A stretch of DNA of 64,000 nucleotides from Typha latifolia (taxonomy: Eukaryota; Streptophyta; Magnoliopsida; Poales; Typhaceae). The stretch's first letter is position 1. Every line of letters starts with the position of its first letter. Location: contig CM034104.1 of the NCBI GenBank assembly GCA_019914945.1, positions 11,148,046 through 11,212,045 on the forward strand, given 5' to 3'. Shown piece after piece: positions 28,670 to 41,263 of the stretch. The notes beneath the pieces are model-generated. The model saw only the letters and a list, made by a program, of their open reading frames with translations, ran no database searches and was not told the origin of the DNA. The position numbers were made by a program, and so were the translations under genes.

Positions 28670-28986
28670 TATGCGGGGTAGAGCATTAATTAGGGTTTCA
28701 ATTGGGTTTTAAAAGGTGAGAGAGATTCTAAGTTAGATATGTTTCTACTCGATTGGCTAAGTTGCACTCCATAAGCTTTATAGAAGGCTAGCTTGGCTTG
28801 GCCGACTTGACTCATGCTAGTTGACTTAGCTAGGACCAGACTAACTTAATAGAATTAGTTCAGACTGAATCTTACTTGGATTGAAAGGAATTATAATAAG
28901 AAAATGACTAACTTTAATTCAAACTAGCTCAACTAAATTCAATGGGCTCGGGATAGCTAGGACTGGACTTGGTCCTAATTGTAACA
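28670..28986 (-). mobile_element. 5' LTR of decayed Ty3/gypsy element 1
   Basis: Direct-repeat partner of 24840-25146. On minus it starts TGTTACAATTAGGACC. Together the two LTRs bound gag, protease and reverse transcriptase remnants in the expected order on minus. Confidence 0.7.
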
Positions 28987-28989
28987 CCT

Positions 28990-29414
28990 CAACCCTAAAT
29001 TATGATTTGTTAAACTCTATGGATAAAGTTGCTAAAATATCCTTGTATAATTTTCTAACATAACCTACACTAACTATACTAAAAAATACCCTTGAGGAAA
29101 AATTCTTGAAATTTTTTGGCTTTTGTGATGATATTTTCAGAAGTTAAGTGAAAGAGAGAAAGGCATACAAGAGTAATTTAGACTTCTCGAAGTAAATCTT
29201 GCTATCCTTAATTGAATATTCCTACTCTAATAAATTAACTCATAGTGCTAAGTAAAAACTTTAGTCTAAATATGAGGGTTAGATTACAGATGTCTTAGCG
29301 AATATTCGGTGTTATTAGAGATTTTCCTAAATAATATCGCTTTTAAAATGTACACTTACTCAAGCTACCCACACAAGATTTTCTATTCGGTGTTATCTTA
29401 GCGAATGGTCGGTG
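28990..29414. repeat. Tandem duplication, unit C copy 1
   Basis: The part at 29140-29215 (cagaagttaag, gagagaaaggcatacaagag, aatcttgctatcct) recurs at 29755-29835. The order of pieces is A1, gypsy element, C1, A2, C2, which fits a tandem A-C duplication later split by the gypsy element. A second internal repeat is (at)ttcggtgttat(t/c) at about 29305 and 29385. Confidence 0.65.
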
Positions 29415-29860
29415 TTGTTGACTCATGCTAACTAATCAAATAGTATCCATGAATTATATATGCACATGTATAAGCATCCCATGTACATGTTAGACCACTT
29501 CTATGGTTAGGTAGCAGTTCCATGTCAATTTTAATCTAACCTCACACTCCACGCAAAGCTTAAGCCTTTGATTGGAGATTAATTTGATTTAGTCTCTAAT
29601 TTAACTACAAGCATGTATCACAATGAAGTTAGAGTATCTAAGAGATTCAGTTTCTCAAAATTATATCACTTAAATTATAGGGAATTCTTCAAACAACATC
29701 CTCTCTTTTAGCTATTTAAAAACTGACCTCTCCTTATTTTACTTTTTTCAGACTCTAAGCTAATCGGAAGAGAGAAAGACATACAAGAATACTTTTGACA
29801 TCCTAGAAGTTAATCTTGGTATCCTCAAAGGAACCTTCCTACCTGATACTGTTTCATTAG
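29415..29860. repeat. Tandem duplication, units A copy 2 and C copy 2
   Basis: Unit A2 occupies 29415-29705 and C2 about 29706-29860. They are uninterrupted here, showing the arrangement before insertion. Confidence 0.7.
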
Positions 29861-32800
29861 AGATTGATTAGTAATGTCATCCAAATCCACAACCATTAAA
29901 ATAGGTAGCAGTTCAACAAAACCTCAAAAGCCATAGATTTATATTGGCAGGCTTGCTCTTTCTTGCATGAAAAGAATGAATAGGTTACATATAGACTAAT
30001 TGATATTTGGATTGCAATCTAAATTTTTATAAAGAAGAATGAAATATACAGCAACTTCGCGGTCTGGCTACCAAACTAAACCAACTATGTACTGGTTAAT
30101 GAGATATAAAGTTTATTATTTTCTCATAAATTGATGTCGAATTCACTCCCAGTTGCATTTGACTCAGGTGCAACCTACCCCATGGGATTAAGAAAGGGCC
30201 AGTTTCACATATAGGTTAGACTTTAATAATGCGCATAAAATAAAGACTTTTTTTTTAAATTTTTGTTAGTTTATCCGTTTAACTTTTTCCATTAGGGAAA
30301 TGTCGCATACCTGTCATCCGATTAAATTTTAAGTACTTTGAGAATCGTTTTAACCTTATTTTAGATGGAAAAAGGAAAAGAAAGTTGATAGTAAAATGTT
30401 CATTTGACACTGTCTGCATCACTTCAGAGTAAATTAGATAAGTTAAATTATTTTATGCCTTTTGAGAAGGTTAATCTTGATTAGGTAGGCCAGATCCACC
30501 TAAACTGGCATACTATATAATGAATGGATAAATTAAATTACGGTCATTGTTATATGCCTTACAGTTATGCTTGGAAATTTCTTTCAGTAGGCCATGATAT
30601 CATCCTTTATTACAGTAGTCTTTTTGCTTTAATAGCCATAATCAATTTTATGGTTGTGGACTTCTTCTTCTTCTTCTTCTTCTTCTTCTAACTCCTTACC
30701 TTTTTTTTTATTTATTTGTTATTTTAACTTCTGAGAGAAGATATGACCTGACTGATTCAAATAGGTATGATTGAGTCAAGGTCTTAAAAATTCACTAGTG
30801 CAGTCTAAACTCAGTATCTCCGACATTAACTTGAAATTTAATAGAAGCAGGGTTGTTAAAGTCATTTTATCATCTCAGTTGACAAATATTGTATTTAGCA
30901 ACTCACGTACAAAATCCTTGTTGATGTATTTAGACTGTTATATATGAGCATGATATAAGAATTTAAAGAAGTTATTTACTTGGCTACTAATATTTAATTA
31001 GTGTTCTACAAGCATTCCAACGTCCAGCAAGCACTTAGAAATATTCTAACGCCTGATGAATTTGGAGCTGTATTTGAAAATATTTGAAGGATATTTGAGT
31101 ATTTTTTTTGTCCGTTTGAAAGAGATTTTCATCTCTAAGGCCATTTCGAAACACAATATTTTGCTGGTGTTCTTAAGCACCACAAAAAAAATTGTTGAAG
31201 CATCAGCAAACACGCAGTATACCGGCATTTAAATAAATGTCAGATAAACCCTAGCAGATAAATCGATTATACAATGAAAGGATAAGTAAGAAATGTAATT
31301 ATCTCTTCCAAAACAAAAGAATAACTATCGCAAAAAGAAGAAGTTATCTTTAGATATCTAATCTTTTATCTTCAGAATGCCTGTAGTGTCTGCTTAGCAA
31401 CTTATTTGTTACTTTAGTTTTCTTCTAAATTTTAACATAAAATATTTATGCACGGAGTAAATCTAATTTTTTATTTGAAAAAATAAAATGAATATTATTT
31501 AATATCAATAATAATTAAAAGTTTAAGAAAAAGAAAATGGTGCCCTTTGTGAGAACAGTATTATTCCAATATGATGAAAATAATGTATAAAAAATTAAAA
31601 AAACCAAAGATTTGTATTTGAATTAGAATTTTGTGATATAATTTTCATAGATAATAAGGGGAGTATTTATAGGTGTTGAGACTTTTAAATTTCTCCAAAA
31701 CTTATAATCCTAAATAAATTCAACCCATAAACTTTTAAAAGTAACTGCTATGACCGTTACAAGACTTTTAAAATTTCTATAATATTTGTGTTTTAACTTC
31801 TCTTAATTGATAATCTTAAATTTAAATTAATTCTGAAAGTAATAACATCACCATTGACATACTGATGCAAACATTCAACTTGTACCCAAGTTTTTACGAA
31901 CTCCACCTGCCATTCATAATTGGGTCCTAATATGCTTAATTTAATCGTTGAATTATGTTTGATATGAGAACAGGCTTGTGTCTATCTAATAATTTGAAAC
32001 CAAACCAACACAGATGTTGTAATTAAAAGGGTAAAGAAAGTGAAAGCAATCTCAAACCCACAGTAACAACAAATATAATAGCAATGGATAATAATAACTA
32101 AATATTAGAAAAACTAATTAATAACTAATACTTATTTGAGAAATCCGCAATCCTGATGCGAAAAGTAAAGAACTACTAATTATTCAACACAATCGCAAAT
32201 AAAAATATTAAAGATATACAAATTATAAAGAAGAAAAAAAATAAGAGACGAGATTTATGAGACAAACATAGAAAACAAATATATTCTTGCACATTGGCAA
32301 AAAATATAAAGTCTACACTGGATTTTTTTTACATAGAGTAAAATAACCATCCAAATATAATATTTATATTTTCTAATCCATAAATTATAAAGAAAAAATT
32401 ATTAAAATAAAAATAAGTATACGCAAATCTAGCTCCGACGCCTAAGCCTGGCCCGAACCTGTGAGCTAAACCTAGTCCGTCCGGCCCAAGCCCGAAATGA
32501 TAACAAAGACATTTGTCGGCCCACGGCCCGCAGTCCGTCATGTAGTAATGCCTGCCTGAACTCATGTTATCTACTAGTTGTTTAATTCCATTGTCACTAC
32601 TATTTGTTTAATTATGCAACTATTTTTTTTTTTAATTCTATAGTCACTACTATAGTCACTGCTTCACTCGTTAGGGGTTTCTTTTTTGTTTTAAAGCTAC
32701 TAGAGGTAAAAGCATTGGACGTTTCCCCTTCCTCTATTCTTCTCAAAACAAACGAAGTACTCTGTACTCTTCATTGTTTGCATTGGACGTGGGTTTGAGA

Positions 32801-32870
32801 CCCCAGAACCACACATCTTGATGGGAACCCACAATGTTTAAATAAATTAAAATAAGGTGGTCAGAATGCC
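29861..32870. other. AT-rich intergenic DNA
   Basis: No supported gene. It has a (CTT)n array at 30662-30690 and an AT-rich core. A GGCCC-rich patch at 32425-32545 resembles the ends of the element at 33940-34475. Confidence 0.55.
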
Positions 32871-32874
32871 CATT

Positions 32875-33090
32875 CATGACTTGATTCAATTCAATTTCGA
32901 TACAAACCTTAATTCACCTTACATTAGACTTGATTTAAAATAGACTTAGAATATGCTTATCGAGCGGTTTGAATTTGACTCGGAGCTTGAAATATGCTCG
33001 AATTGAAACTGATCAATCAAAGCTTGATACGTCGGCTCAGTTTTGGAATTAATTTCAAGCCAAGCTTGAATTACACTTAATGTCTATCTT
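32875..33090. repeat. MITE-like repeat (TTGAATT/AAGCTTGA type), copy 1
   Basis: Built from attcaattcaattt, gcttatcgagcggtttgaa and caagccaagcttgaatta words that also make up 36220-36480 and, inverted, 57950-58110. Non-coding and AT-rich, with AAGCTTGA-like palindromes. Confidence 0.4.
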
Positions 33091-33939
33091 CAATGATCTG
33101 ATTAACAAGGTCATTAGGCATACTCTTAGATGTAGACGAGCCTTTTGATATCATTCTTGTGGATTGGGTGGGAAGAAACGATTGGGTTGGTAGGTATTGG
33201 ATATTAGTGCAAGAAGAGATCAACCCAATAGACAAATTCTCACATGGTGCCTTTTTTGAGTGAAAAAGTTTGTTTGCATAGTAATTTGTAGTTAAATTGG
33301 TGTAGTTTATTATACTCTAAGGATTAACTAGTTTAACCAGGTAGTCATCTATTCTATAGCTACTTTGATTGAGACCTGGTTGAATCCTTACAAAACTTAA
33401 CTAAAGTCCAGGAATTAGTTCCATAGTCATTTTCAATCGTCTAAGCTACTGAAAGTAATAGTCTGGTATGAGGCAGAAATCTCTACAAGCATGGTGTCAA
33501 GTTACTACCACAATAATCTTCATCAGTCCACGTAGAAAGATCTGCTAGAGTTTGGTGCTCTTCTCCGTCGCCTAAGCTTTTTCCATTGTCAGCTTCGTCA
33601 GTGATTCTTCCCCTCTCCTCGGCCCCAGCCAAATAGTTAGGAGGAGGGTGTTTTCCCCTTTTCTTCCCTCTCTATTCCTCCATCTCCTTCGTCCTCCTCT
33701 AACTTCACTGTTCCACCGCCTACTCTCTCTTTCGCCCACCTTGCAGCTCTATTAGGGGTCCCCCCTCTTTATCGATGTCCACCGTGTTGCTTCTCTCTAC
33801 ATGACCTCCGCTGTCGCCACTATCTTGCTACCAACCACACCATAATGTCTAATCTTATAGTCCAACAAGTTTCTGCCGCTTACGTTGAGTGAGAGGCTGC
33901 CATCTTCCTCCTTTCCTTGTTATTTAGACATAATTATCG
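33091..33939. other. Intergenic DNA with a CT-rich patch
   Basis: 33540-33900 is rich in ctcctc/tcgtc words like those at 58900-59220 and 61700-62160, but no frame is recognisable as a protein. The rest is nondescript. Confidence 0.45.
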
Positions 33940-34475
33940 GGCGGGTCGGGCCGGGTTCGAGCTAAGCTTTTTGGGCCAATCGGGCTTAGGTATTTGTTTA
34001 CGGCCCAACCCACCAATCACTCGGGCCGGACCGGGTTCAAGTTGGGCTAGAATAGTCTGTTACTGCTCGTCGGCCCGTGAGAAATCGGGCTAGCTGGTCA
34101 GGTTGAGCTGGCCCGACCCACCAATCATTCGGCCCAACCGACATTTTAGCTATTTTTAGAAATTTTTATTATTAGCTTATTTTTTAAAAAAATATTTATG
34201 TTCCTCCATTTAAAAAAATAATAATAAATTAAAAAATTTTAAATGTGTGCTTAAATAATGTAAAATAGTACATTACCAAAATTTTAGTTGGTTTTTACTG
34301 TAGCAGAATGGGTAAATACTATAGCAGAACGGGCGGGCCTAATTGCGGGCCAAACGGGCAGGCTTTCGAGCCGGGTTGGGTGGGCAAAGGGTTGACCCTT
34401 GCCGCCCATGGGTAATTTGGGCTTGGGCCGGGCCTAAATCGGGTCCGGGCCGGGCACGGGCGGGCTAAACATTTT
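33940..34475. repeat. GGGCC-rich dispersed repeat, probably a non-autonomous DNA transposon
   Basis: Both ends are packed with cgggcgggtcgggcc and ggccgggcacgggcggg words around an AT-rich centre (34145-34300). Similar GC-ended elements in plants are often hAT-related, but terminal repeats and target duplications are not clear here. There is no coding capacity. Confidence 0.4.
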
Positions 34476-34577
34476 GATCAAGTCTATTATTATTAGATTC
34501 ACCATCACATCGTGTCTAGTCTTGCTTGTCACGACTCCACTCCTAATTTTGATTCAATCGAATGTTTTAATAAAAAG

Positions 34578-34604
34578 ATATATATATATATATATATATA
34601 TATA
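34578..34604. repeat. (AT)n microsatellite
   Basis: About thirteen AT units next to an LTR fragment. Confidence 0.9.
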
Positions 34605-34605
34605 A

Positions 34606-34965
34606 TAGTAGATCAAGTTTAAAACGGGGTAGAATGGTCAATATCTGACATTGTGATGATCGTCAGAGGGTGGTGGGCGGCTGTATAGTAGGGTGGCTCA
34701 TGGTTGAGAATGACAGATAGGGTTTGAAATATCAGAACGATTATAATAAAAGATAAAGATGATAAGAATAATTTAGTTAAACTCTAATTCATTTTCCATA
34801 ATAATCGACACATGTCCACTCCTATAAACAGAAGTTAAAATCCTAGCGAATATACAAATAATTTTTTTTATTTAAAATTTTAAATAATAAGATAAAACTA
34901 ACAAACTAACTAAATAGCTCAATTTGACTCGGCTAACTTAACCCACGTGGTCGGATTGTATTATA
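34606..34965 (-). mobile_element. LTR family 1 copy b, truncated
   Basis: Contains the family's GC-rich core (gatcgtcagagggtggtgggcggc) and, at the far end, cccacgtggtcggattgta, with the TATA-like cctataaaca between. The outer end near 34606 is missing. Confidence 0.6.
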
Positions 34966-36219
34966 AACTCTCTTCAAGTTATTGGATTTGAGGATTCTAA
35001 TTAGTGTGCAAAGAAAGAGAATGCTAAGATTTATTTCAATAGTGTAATGTGACAATTTATTTGTTCATATTTGTAAAGTTTAAAAGAAGAAGAAGAAGAA
35101 GAAATTTTCATGCCTTCCTTGCTTATCCAAGTAGAACCCTATTTATCTCTAATGGGCTAAGTTCAATGCCAAGACTTATCCTTACATATCATCTAATGTC
35201 ACAAATTTAATTTCATCATCATCATGATGGACTAATAATCTTAAATAAATGACCATGCCATTAACTGCATGCATGCATGCATGCATGCATGCTTTACACT
35301 TTTCTTTAACCTAAAACAGAGAGGATATACTTATTGACTTTACCCAATTTAATAACTAATTTAATTAAGTTCAACGATCTTAAATTTTAAATTATCTTCC
35401 ACTACGGTCATCCATGACATTTTTAAATATTTTTCTTTGAGAGAAGCATGAAGACTTTAGTTTGCAGTTTAAGTTATAAACCATTAGGGAAATTGCGTAA
35501 TTGATAAATTATTAATATTACCACCTAGTTGTACATGAAGATGGGCATTAATTATTTTTTTAAACCGAAGATTAAGGTGGAAAATTTTGAATGATCTAAG
35601 CGTGACTAAGAATTAAAGCCCACAAGTTACATCTGGATCTAAATTTTTTGATATATAATTCTTTTTGGGTTGCTATATACTTGATCTTATCTTGTCCATG
35701 ACCACGTAGTTTGATGTTTTATTTTTTAAATCCTAATCATGCATGTATGACGAAAGAAGCAAGCTTGCAATAATTTGTAGAGTGATAAACTATGGCCTCG
35801 TAATTTAGTTATATTTAAATTTAAATTTTATGATGATGTATTCTAGTAAAATTATATGCACTTTATTATAACAAAATATGCATCAATTAAAAAAAAATGC
35901 ACTTAGTTTCATATGTTAAATTAAAATACTATATACAATTAAATTGTAAAAGTTCTTAATTGAGCTATTGTTTTGAGAAATTATAAAGTCCTTTTATAAG
36001 AAGGATTGTGAAATATATGGACAAATTACATAGTATCTCATGTAGTTTGGGTCAAACTTAGACATTTAATCTCTAAATAAGTTACAGGGATCAAATTTCT
36101 CAATAAAAAAATAACATAGCAAATTATCAAGGGTAAGAAGGATCAAATTTCTTATAAAATCCTTTTAAAGAAGGATCATATCTTTTCTAAATACATGAAT
36201 TTTTTTATTAGTTTATATT
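34966..36219. other. AT-rich intergenic DNA
   Basis: No gene seen. (GAA)n lies at 35085-35103, and a CATG/GCAT tetranucleotide array (tgcatgcatg...) at 35268-35291. Confidence 0.6.
35268..35291. repeat. (GCAT)n array
   Basis: Six GCAT/CATG units of alternating purine and pyrimidine. The CATGCA word is the RY element bound by B3-domain factors in seed promoters, but no gene is near. Confidence 0.85.
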
Positions 36220-36480
36220 TTTGAATTAGGCTTTATTTTAAAATTGATTCAAATCTAAATTAAACTTAATTTAATTCAAGTTTGATTAAATTCAAAATTT
36301 AACTTGAATTGATTAAGGTTTAAAATTGCTTATTGATCGGCTTGTTTAGGTTCAAGCTCAAAATTAACTCGAATTGAAATAAGTTTAATTCAAGCTTGAT
36401 CACAAATATATGCTCAAAATTTATTTCAGTTCAAGATTGATCAGAGCTAGGCTTGATCAAGCTCGACTCGATTACACCCG
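36220..36480. repeat. MITE-like repeat (TTGAATT/AAGCTTGA type), copy 2
   Basis: It shares gaattaggctttattttaa and ttgatcggctt with the inverted copy at 57950-58110, and ends caagctcgactcgattacacccgtag. Confidence 0.5.
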
Positions 36481-36709
36481 TAGATGTAGTGTAGCACATA
36501 ATCAATATTAGTTGCATGCCTTGATGTATAAGATTGTTTACATCTAAAGACTTTAATCATGCTTATTCTAATCATACTACCTCAGGCATTTTTTTTTCAG
36601 ACACAATTAACATTATCATTTGCTTAGGTCAACCACAATGAATCTGTGCTTGGAGAACTAAATATTTCAACCATTTAATATTGCTTTGCTATTTAAGCAC
36701 CGTAACAAT

Positions 36710-37232
36710 TCTATTACGATCTCACCACATGAGTTAAGTCAATCAAGTTAAGTTAGTTAGATTTATTTATTATTTTTAAATTTAAATAAAGCGGATAATC
36801 TGCATGTGGATCCAATTAGCTAGGACTTTACTCCTATAAATAGGAGTGGTCATGAGTTGCTTATAATCGTTGAATAAATCTTGAGTTTAGCCGATTTATG
36901 ATTTATGATTTTTATCTTTTATTATTGCCGTTAGATTCTCTTTATCTTCGTAGGAGTACCCTAGCCACCATCCTCCACCATGAGCCACTCTACTGTACGG
37001 CTATCTATCACCATCTTTCGCTATTTGCCACCCTCCAACAACCGCTGCAACATAAGATATTTTCAATTTTGTCCCGTTCCAACCTTTTTTTACTGTTTTA
37101 TTTTTAACTTTCAATCCCGACCTTCGATTCAAATGAATACATAGTCATTAGAACCCTAACTAACGATGCTACTACCTGCAAAAATATCATAATTTTCTTC
37201 CTATTAGATCGGTCCAGATCTGTTTCATAATA
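36710..37232 (+). mobile_element. LTR family 1 copy c
   Basis: Runs from attacgatctcaccacat to ggtccagatctgtttcata. It has the TATA-like cctataaataggagtgg at 36832-36848 and the ccaccctccaacaaccgctgc core. It belongs to the subfamily with the ctataaataggag TATA box. Confidence 0.7.
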
Positions 37233-38258
37233 AATCAAAAAAAAATATTCTCCAACCTTTTCACAACTTTAATTATTGGGAACGTCATCACTGTTACCAT
37301 GAAACTAGCCGTAGAATACTTATTATGCTACTAATCTCCAAAGTTTCTACACATAGAGAAAAAGGAAATAGAAATGCAATTACATGTGCTGAAATCCTTC
37401 ATTGCCGGGGAACCCACTGGTTAGCTTGAATCTATTCCCATTGACCAAATTAGGTTGTCAATTATTTACGTGTATTAATTAGCATAATTCTATAGAAAGA
37501 ATCTCGAACTCGATCAAGGATAATCTAGTCCTTGATACTATCCAGCTGAAGCTTTGACGCGTGATTAGTTGGATACTTTAGTTTTGAAAAACTCTTAAAT
37601 TAACATCTCGTCTTTCAGCTATTTTTAATTTGATTCCTCCTTTTAGCTTATTATAATGTTCATATCACACCTTGCCTTACTAACAGTTTAATTAACTATC
37701 CTTAGTTCTTCTAGAGTATGGCTCGTAAGTTAATTATAGAACTTATCTATACATGTATATGAGTTTGACAACTAGATTAATTCTCTCAAATAACATATCA
37801 TAATAGGCCTAAATTTTGTGCACACAATGTTTCAATCTAGTAGCTATGAATCCTAATTAACCATCTGCTGATAGGATTCGAGCATTAGGCTTCAATACTC
37901 GACTAATTTACTCCTAGTCAATCCATTGCATTGCATGAGACTCTTACTGCTTGTTCTTCCTACGCTACTAAACTTTTCGGCTTCAAATTAATGCTTAATT
38001 TGCAATTAACAACCAAAGAAGCCAAAGAGAAGCGATAGTTATCTACCTGTGAGAGCTCTCTTTTAATGCCCAACTTCCCAATTAATTCATTCAATTTAAC
38101 TATGTATGTTAGCACGACTCTCCTATGTATTATTCCACCTTTCCACAATGATTAAATAATAAGAATCTGTGTGCTACCTTTAGTACCATAATTTCAAGTT
38201 GTATTAGATTTGTTTATGGATATGAATATTAGATTTTTATTTAAAAAGTTGGGGGTTA
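37233..38258. other. Intergenic DNA between two LTR copies
   Basis: No coding region or clear repeat boundary recognised. Confidence 0.5.
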
Positions 38259-38844
38259 TGTTATGATCCAACCATGAGAGAGTTAGGTTAAGTCGAGTCT
38301 AGTTAATTAATTTTATTTATTATTTTTAAATTTAAATTAAAGGGGATAATCGACGTATGTTGATATGATTTGACCGCATAAGTTAAGCCAATTGTGTCGA
38401 ATCAAGTCATGTCGAGTTATTGAGTTAGATTTGCTTATTATTTTAAATTTCAAATAAAACGGATAATCCATATGTGGATTCGATATGCTAGAATTATACT
38501 CCTATAAATAGGAGTAGTCATTAGTTGATAATTATCGTGGAACAAAACTCGAGTTTAGCCAATTATTTCTTATTGTCTTTATCTATTAGATTGTCCTTAG
38601 CTTCGTAGGAGTATATCATAGACGTAGAACCTCCAAAGCTTTTAAACCTTAGTCACCATCCTCCATCACGAACCTCCCTACTATACGGTCGTCCACCACC
38701 ACCCTTGGCCATCCACCATCCTCCAACGACCGCTGAAAAGATCAAGGAGACTGGCCGAGAGTACTACCCATAAATTTTTCATAATTTTCTTATGTTCATA
38801 TCGGTCTAGATCTATCTAGATTTGTCTAGATCTAGTTCATAACA
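38259..38844 (+). mobile_element. LTR family 1 copy d, with duplicated upstream half
   Basis: Starts TGTTATGATCC and ends TTCATAACA. The U3-like block (tgatttgacc... aagtcgagt... tttaaatttaaataaa) occurs twice, at about 38263-38345 and 38368-38470, before a single TATA-like cctataaataggag at 38502-38515. The core ccatcctccaacgaccgctg follows. Confidence 0.7.
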
Positions 38845-38849
38845 TATGT

Positions 38850-39235
38850 AAATTCAATATGGCGAATTGGATTCAGCCCGCTATGACTTTACTCTTATAA
38901 ATAAGAGTGGTCATGAGTTATTTATCGTCATCGAGAATGAATATTGATTTAGTTTCTTATTTTGCTTTTACTCTTAATCATAGTTATTAGATTGCTTTCG
39001 TTTTCCTAGGAGTAGATCTTAACCCTAGAAACCCTACCAAACTACTAAACCCTAATGCACACCTCTCCTCGCAAGTCATCCTAGCTTACAACCGTCCTCA
39101 ACTATTCTTCGACGACTGCCGCAATGTTAGTTAAATTGTTTCAACCCTAATCCTGTCCTTCCCTCACCTTTTTGGCATAATTTCTTGCTCTGATCTCCAA
39201 ATCCACTCAACAAGAGCTAAAAGAACCCTAACAAA
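38850..39235 (+). mobile_element. LTR family 1 copy e, 5'-truncated
   Basis: It begins close to copy d, inside the U3 region. The parts retained are cttataaataagagtggtcatgag, cctaggagtagatcttaacc and the gacgactgccgcaatgtt core. It is more diverged than copies c and d. Confidence 0.6.
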
Positions 39236-39243
39236 TGAGGCTT

Positions 39244-39490
39244 TAGGGGTATAAATGAACCGAGCTTAAGCGAGTTGGGCCCGTCTCAGCTTGAGAGATG
39301 GAAAAACTCTGCTTGGCTCATCTCTAGCTCGATGAGGCTCGAGGCTTAATGGGCTTACATGGGCTGGTCTATGATCTCTATGGAAAAATAGCAAACGTAT
39401 TTTGTACGGTAGGATTTGAACTCGGGATGGCTAGAGTACTAGAAGCTGCTTTAACCTACTATGTTATATAATATTTATACATTTAGTTTG

Positions 39491-39557
<67 letters not shown>

Positions 39558-39705
39558 ACATTATATTCTGAGTCTAATCGAGCCAAGCTCAAGCAATCTA
39601 ACTCTAGCTCGGCTTGGTTTATTTAGATCTCGAGTCGAGCTCATGAGCCTTATGAGCCGACCAACTTTTTTGGCAATTCTAATTACCTCCCGACCAAGTT
39701 TCAGA
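39244..39705. mobile_element. GAGCTCG-rich dispersed element, copy 1
   Basis: Begins aggggtataaatgaaccgagc and ends tatgagccgaccaacttttttggcaattct. Similar to 46505-46985 and, inverted and truncated, to 61392-61675. Inside, on minus, a tRNA-like module shows an A-box-like stretch (39451-39466) and a B-box-like GAGTTCAAATCC (39412-39423). The (TA)n array at 39499-39554 is part of this copy. Class uncertain: a SINE-bearing or non-autonomous DNA element. Confidence 0.55.
39499..39554. repeat. (TA)28 microsatellite
   Basis: Uninterrupted TA units preceded by (GT)4, located inside the GAGCTCG-rich element. Confidence 0.95.
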
Positions 39706-39891
39706 CTGAGACTACAACCCAACTGACCAGGGCAACAATCATAATAGATTAATTTAATTTACTTTGTTAACTCACCAACTGCTCTAAAAACTTAAGTTAT
39801 TATAGATGTGTTTTTTATATTTTATATTCTAACACTTTCCCACATTATTTAGTTAAAATATTTTGAGAGGCTTAAGAAGTGGATTTAATTT

Positions 39892-40325
39892 AAATGATAT
39901 GATTTGACCACGAGAGTCAAGTTTAGTTGATTGCTTTTGGTTATTGCTTTTAGATTTGAATTAAAATAGATAATCCGCATATATAAGCCTAGTAGGGTGA
40001 GTTAGATCCTACTCGATATATTTCTATTCCTATAAATAGGAGTGGTCATTATTTACTTGGAGGATTCTGAGGTCGTGGAATGAATATTGCTTTAAGTTAA
40101 TTCATTTATCTTGTCTTATCTTTTAATAATAGCCGGCCGCTCGAGCTCCATGTTTCAAGTTTGTTATCCTAACCCTCTACTTTTGATTTCCTAGGAGTAG
40201 ATCTTTACCCTAGAAATCTTATCAAGCTACAAAATCTCATTCCACATTTCCCTTCATAAGCCACCCTACCCTACAATCGACCTCTACCATCTCACGGATG
40301 ACTGGTTTGTAATATTAGTTAATGA
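39892..40325 (+). mobile_element. LTR family 1 copy f
   Basis: Starts tgatatgatttgaccacgag. It has cctataaataggagtggtcat at 40030-40050, then cctaggagtagatctttaccc and ccaccctaccctacaatcgacc. Its right end is diverged (tttgtaatatta). Confidence 0.6.
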
Positions 40326-40384
40326 TGATTTTTATATTTTATATTTTAACATGCTTAACATTCCAAATGGAAAAATAATGAGAA

Positions 40385-40720
40385 AAAAAAATCTGTGCAA
40401 TGTTTATTGCCACTTTTGAAATATCATAATTATTGCTAAATGATTATTTCAAAACTATATTTATGATTAAGTTTTGATAAAATATTAATAGAATATTAGA
40501 ATAAATGGTTATTAAAGTTAATCAATGTACGTAAATGACTAAATTGCTTCTTGATATTTAGAGCGCAAAATATTTATCACTAATTCTTCCTAACAGAAAA
40601 TAAAACATTTTTGCAAGCCAAAATAGTCTTCTCTTAACTTAAATCTAGTTTTTATGGAATAATATATTTAAAAGATTAAGTGATTTTGGTGGCAATATAA
40701 TATTTTTATCTGTTTACTTT
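40385..40720. repeat. MITE-like repeat, third copy
   Basis: Opens with attgccacttttgaaatatcataattattgc and closes with gattttggtggcaatataat, an approximate inverted pair. Related wording is at 6425-6600, 14180-14345 and 47075-47345. Confidence 0.4.
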
Positions 40721-41160
40721 TACATGAATCAAATATTAGCTACACATGTAAATGAGAGATCTTAGAAGAAAAATCTCAAAAAAATAAAACCAAAATTCTC
40801 TCTCTCTCTCGTGACATGGCAGATCTTAGATCTCATGCATCATCTATCACCTGACCCCTTCAAGTTCGCCGTCCATCACGCTTCACCAAGAGACACAAGA
40901 AGATGGACCTCAGGCCACTTTCCAAGCTCCATCAATGCATTAATTTGGACATATCAACCCTCAGTTTTGGCCTACATTACTCCTCTTGTTTGTTTCTTTC
41001 CATAAAACATGAACCTCTCGGCAAAGAATTTACCCATTTTCGAATACAAACCAATAACCATTGCCATAAAATAGTAAAACACTTAGGACCCACAGCCTCG
41101 TAAGCATCATGGCACCTTTCTCAAAGTCAGAAGCCAATCCCTAGCTTCCATGTGATGTAC
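40721..41160. other. Promoter and upstream DNA of the PFLWESQPGTPK protein gene
   Basis: Not coding as far as I can see. A short CT run lies at 40798-40810. Moderate GC content continues up to the gene's TATA box. Confidence 0.5.
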
Positions 41161-41169
41161 CCATCTCTT

Positions 41170-41179
41170 CATATATATT
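41170..41179 (+). promoter_or_regulatory. Likely TATA box of the PFLWESQPGTPK protein gene
   Basis: catatatatt lies about 90 bp upstream of the ATG at 41264, leaving a CT-rich leader. Confidence 0.45.
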
Positions 41180-41263
41180 TCTCTCAAAGTGGACAAATAG
41201 GTACCCTAATTGTTTTATACTCTTCTTCTCAGACCTTTTGTGATCAAGAAGAGAAGAAGAGAG

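Noticed and set aside
35268..35291. CATGCATG array as a seed-specific RY promoter element
   Set aside because: No gene lies within several kilobases, and similar arrays occur at 9602 and 13392 in intergenic DNA.
41210..41263. Upstream extension of the PFLWESQPGTPK protein
   Set aside because: It would begin at TTG and extends into a CT-rich leader; the ATG at 41264 is preferred.
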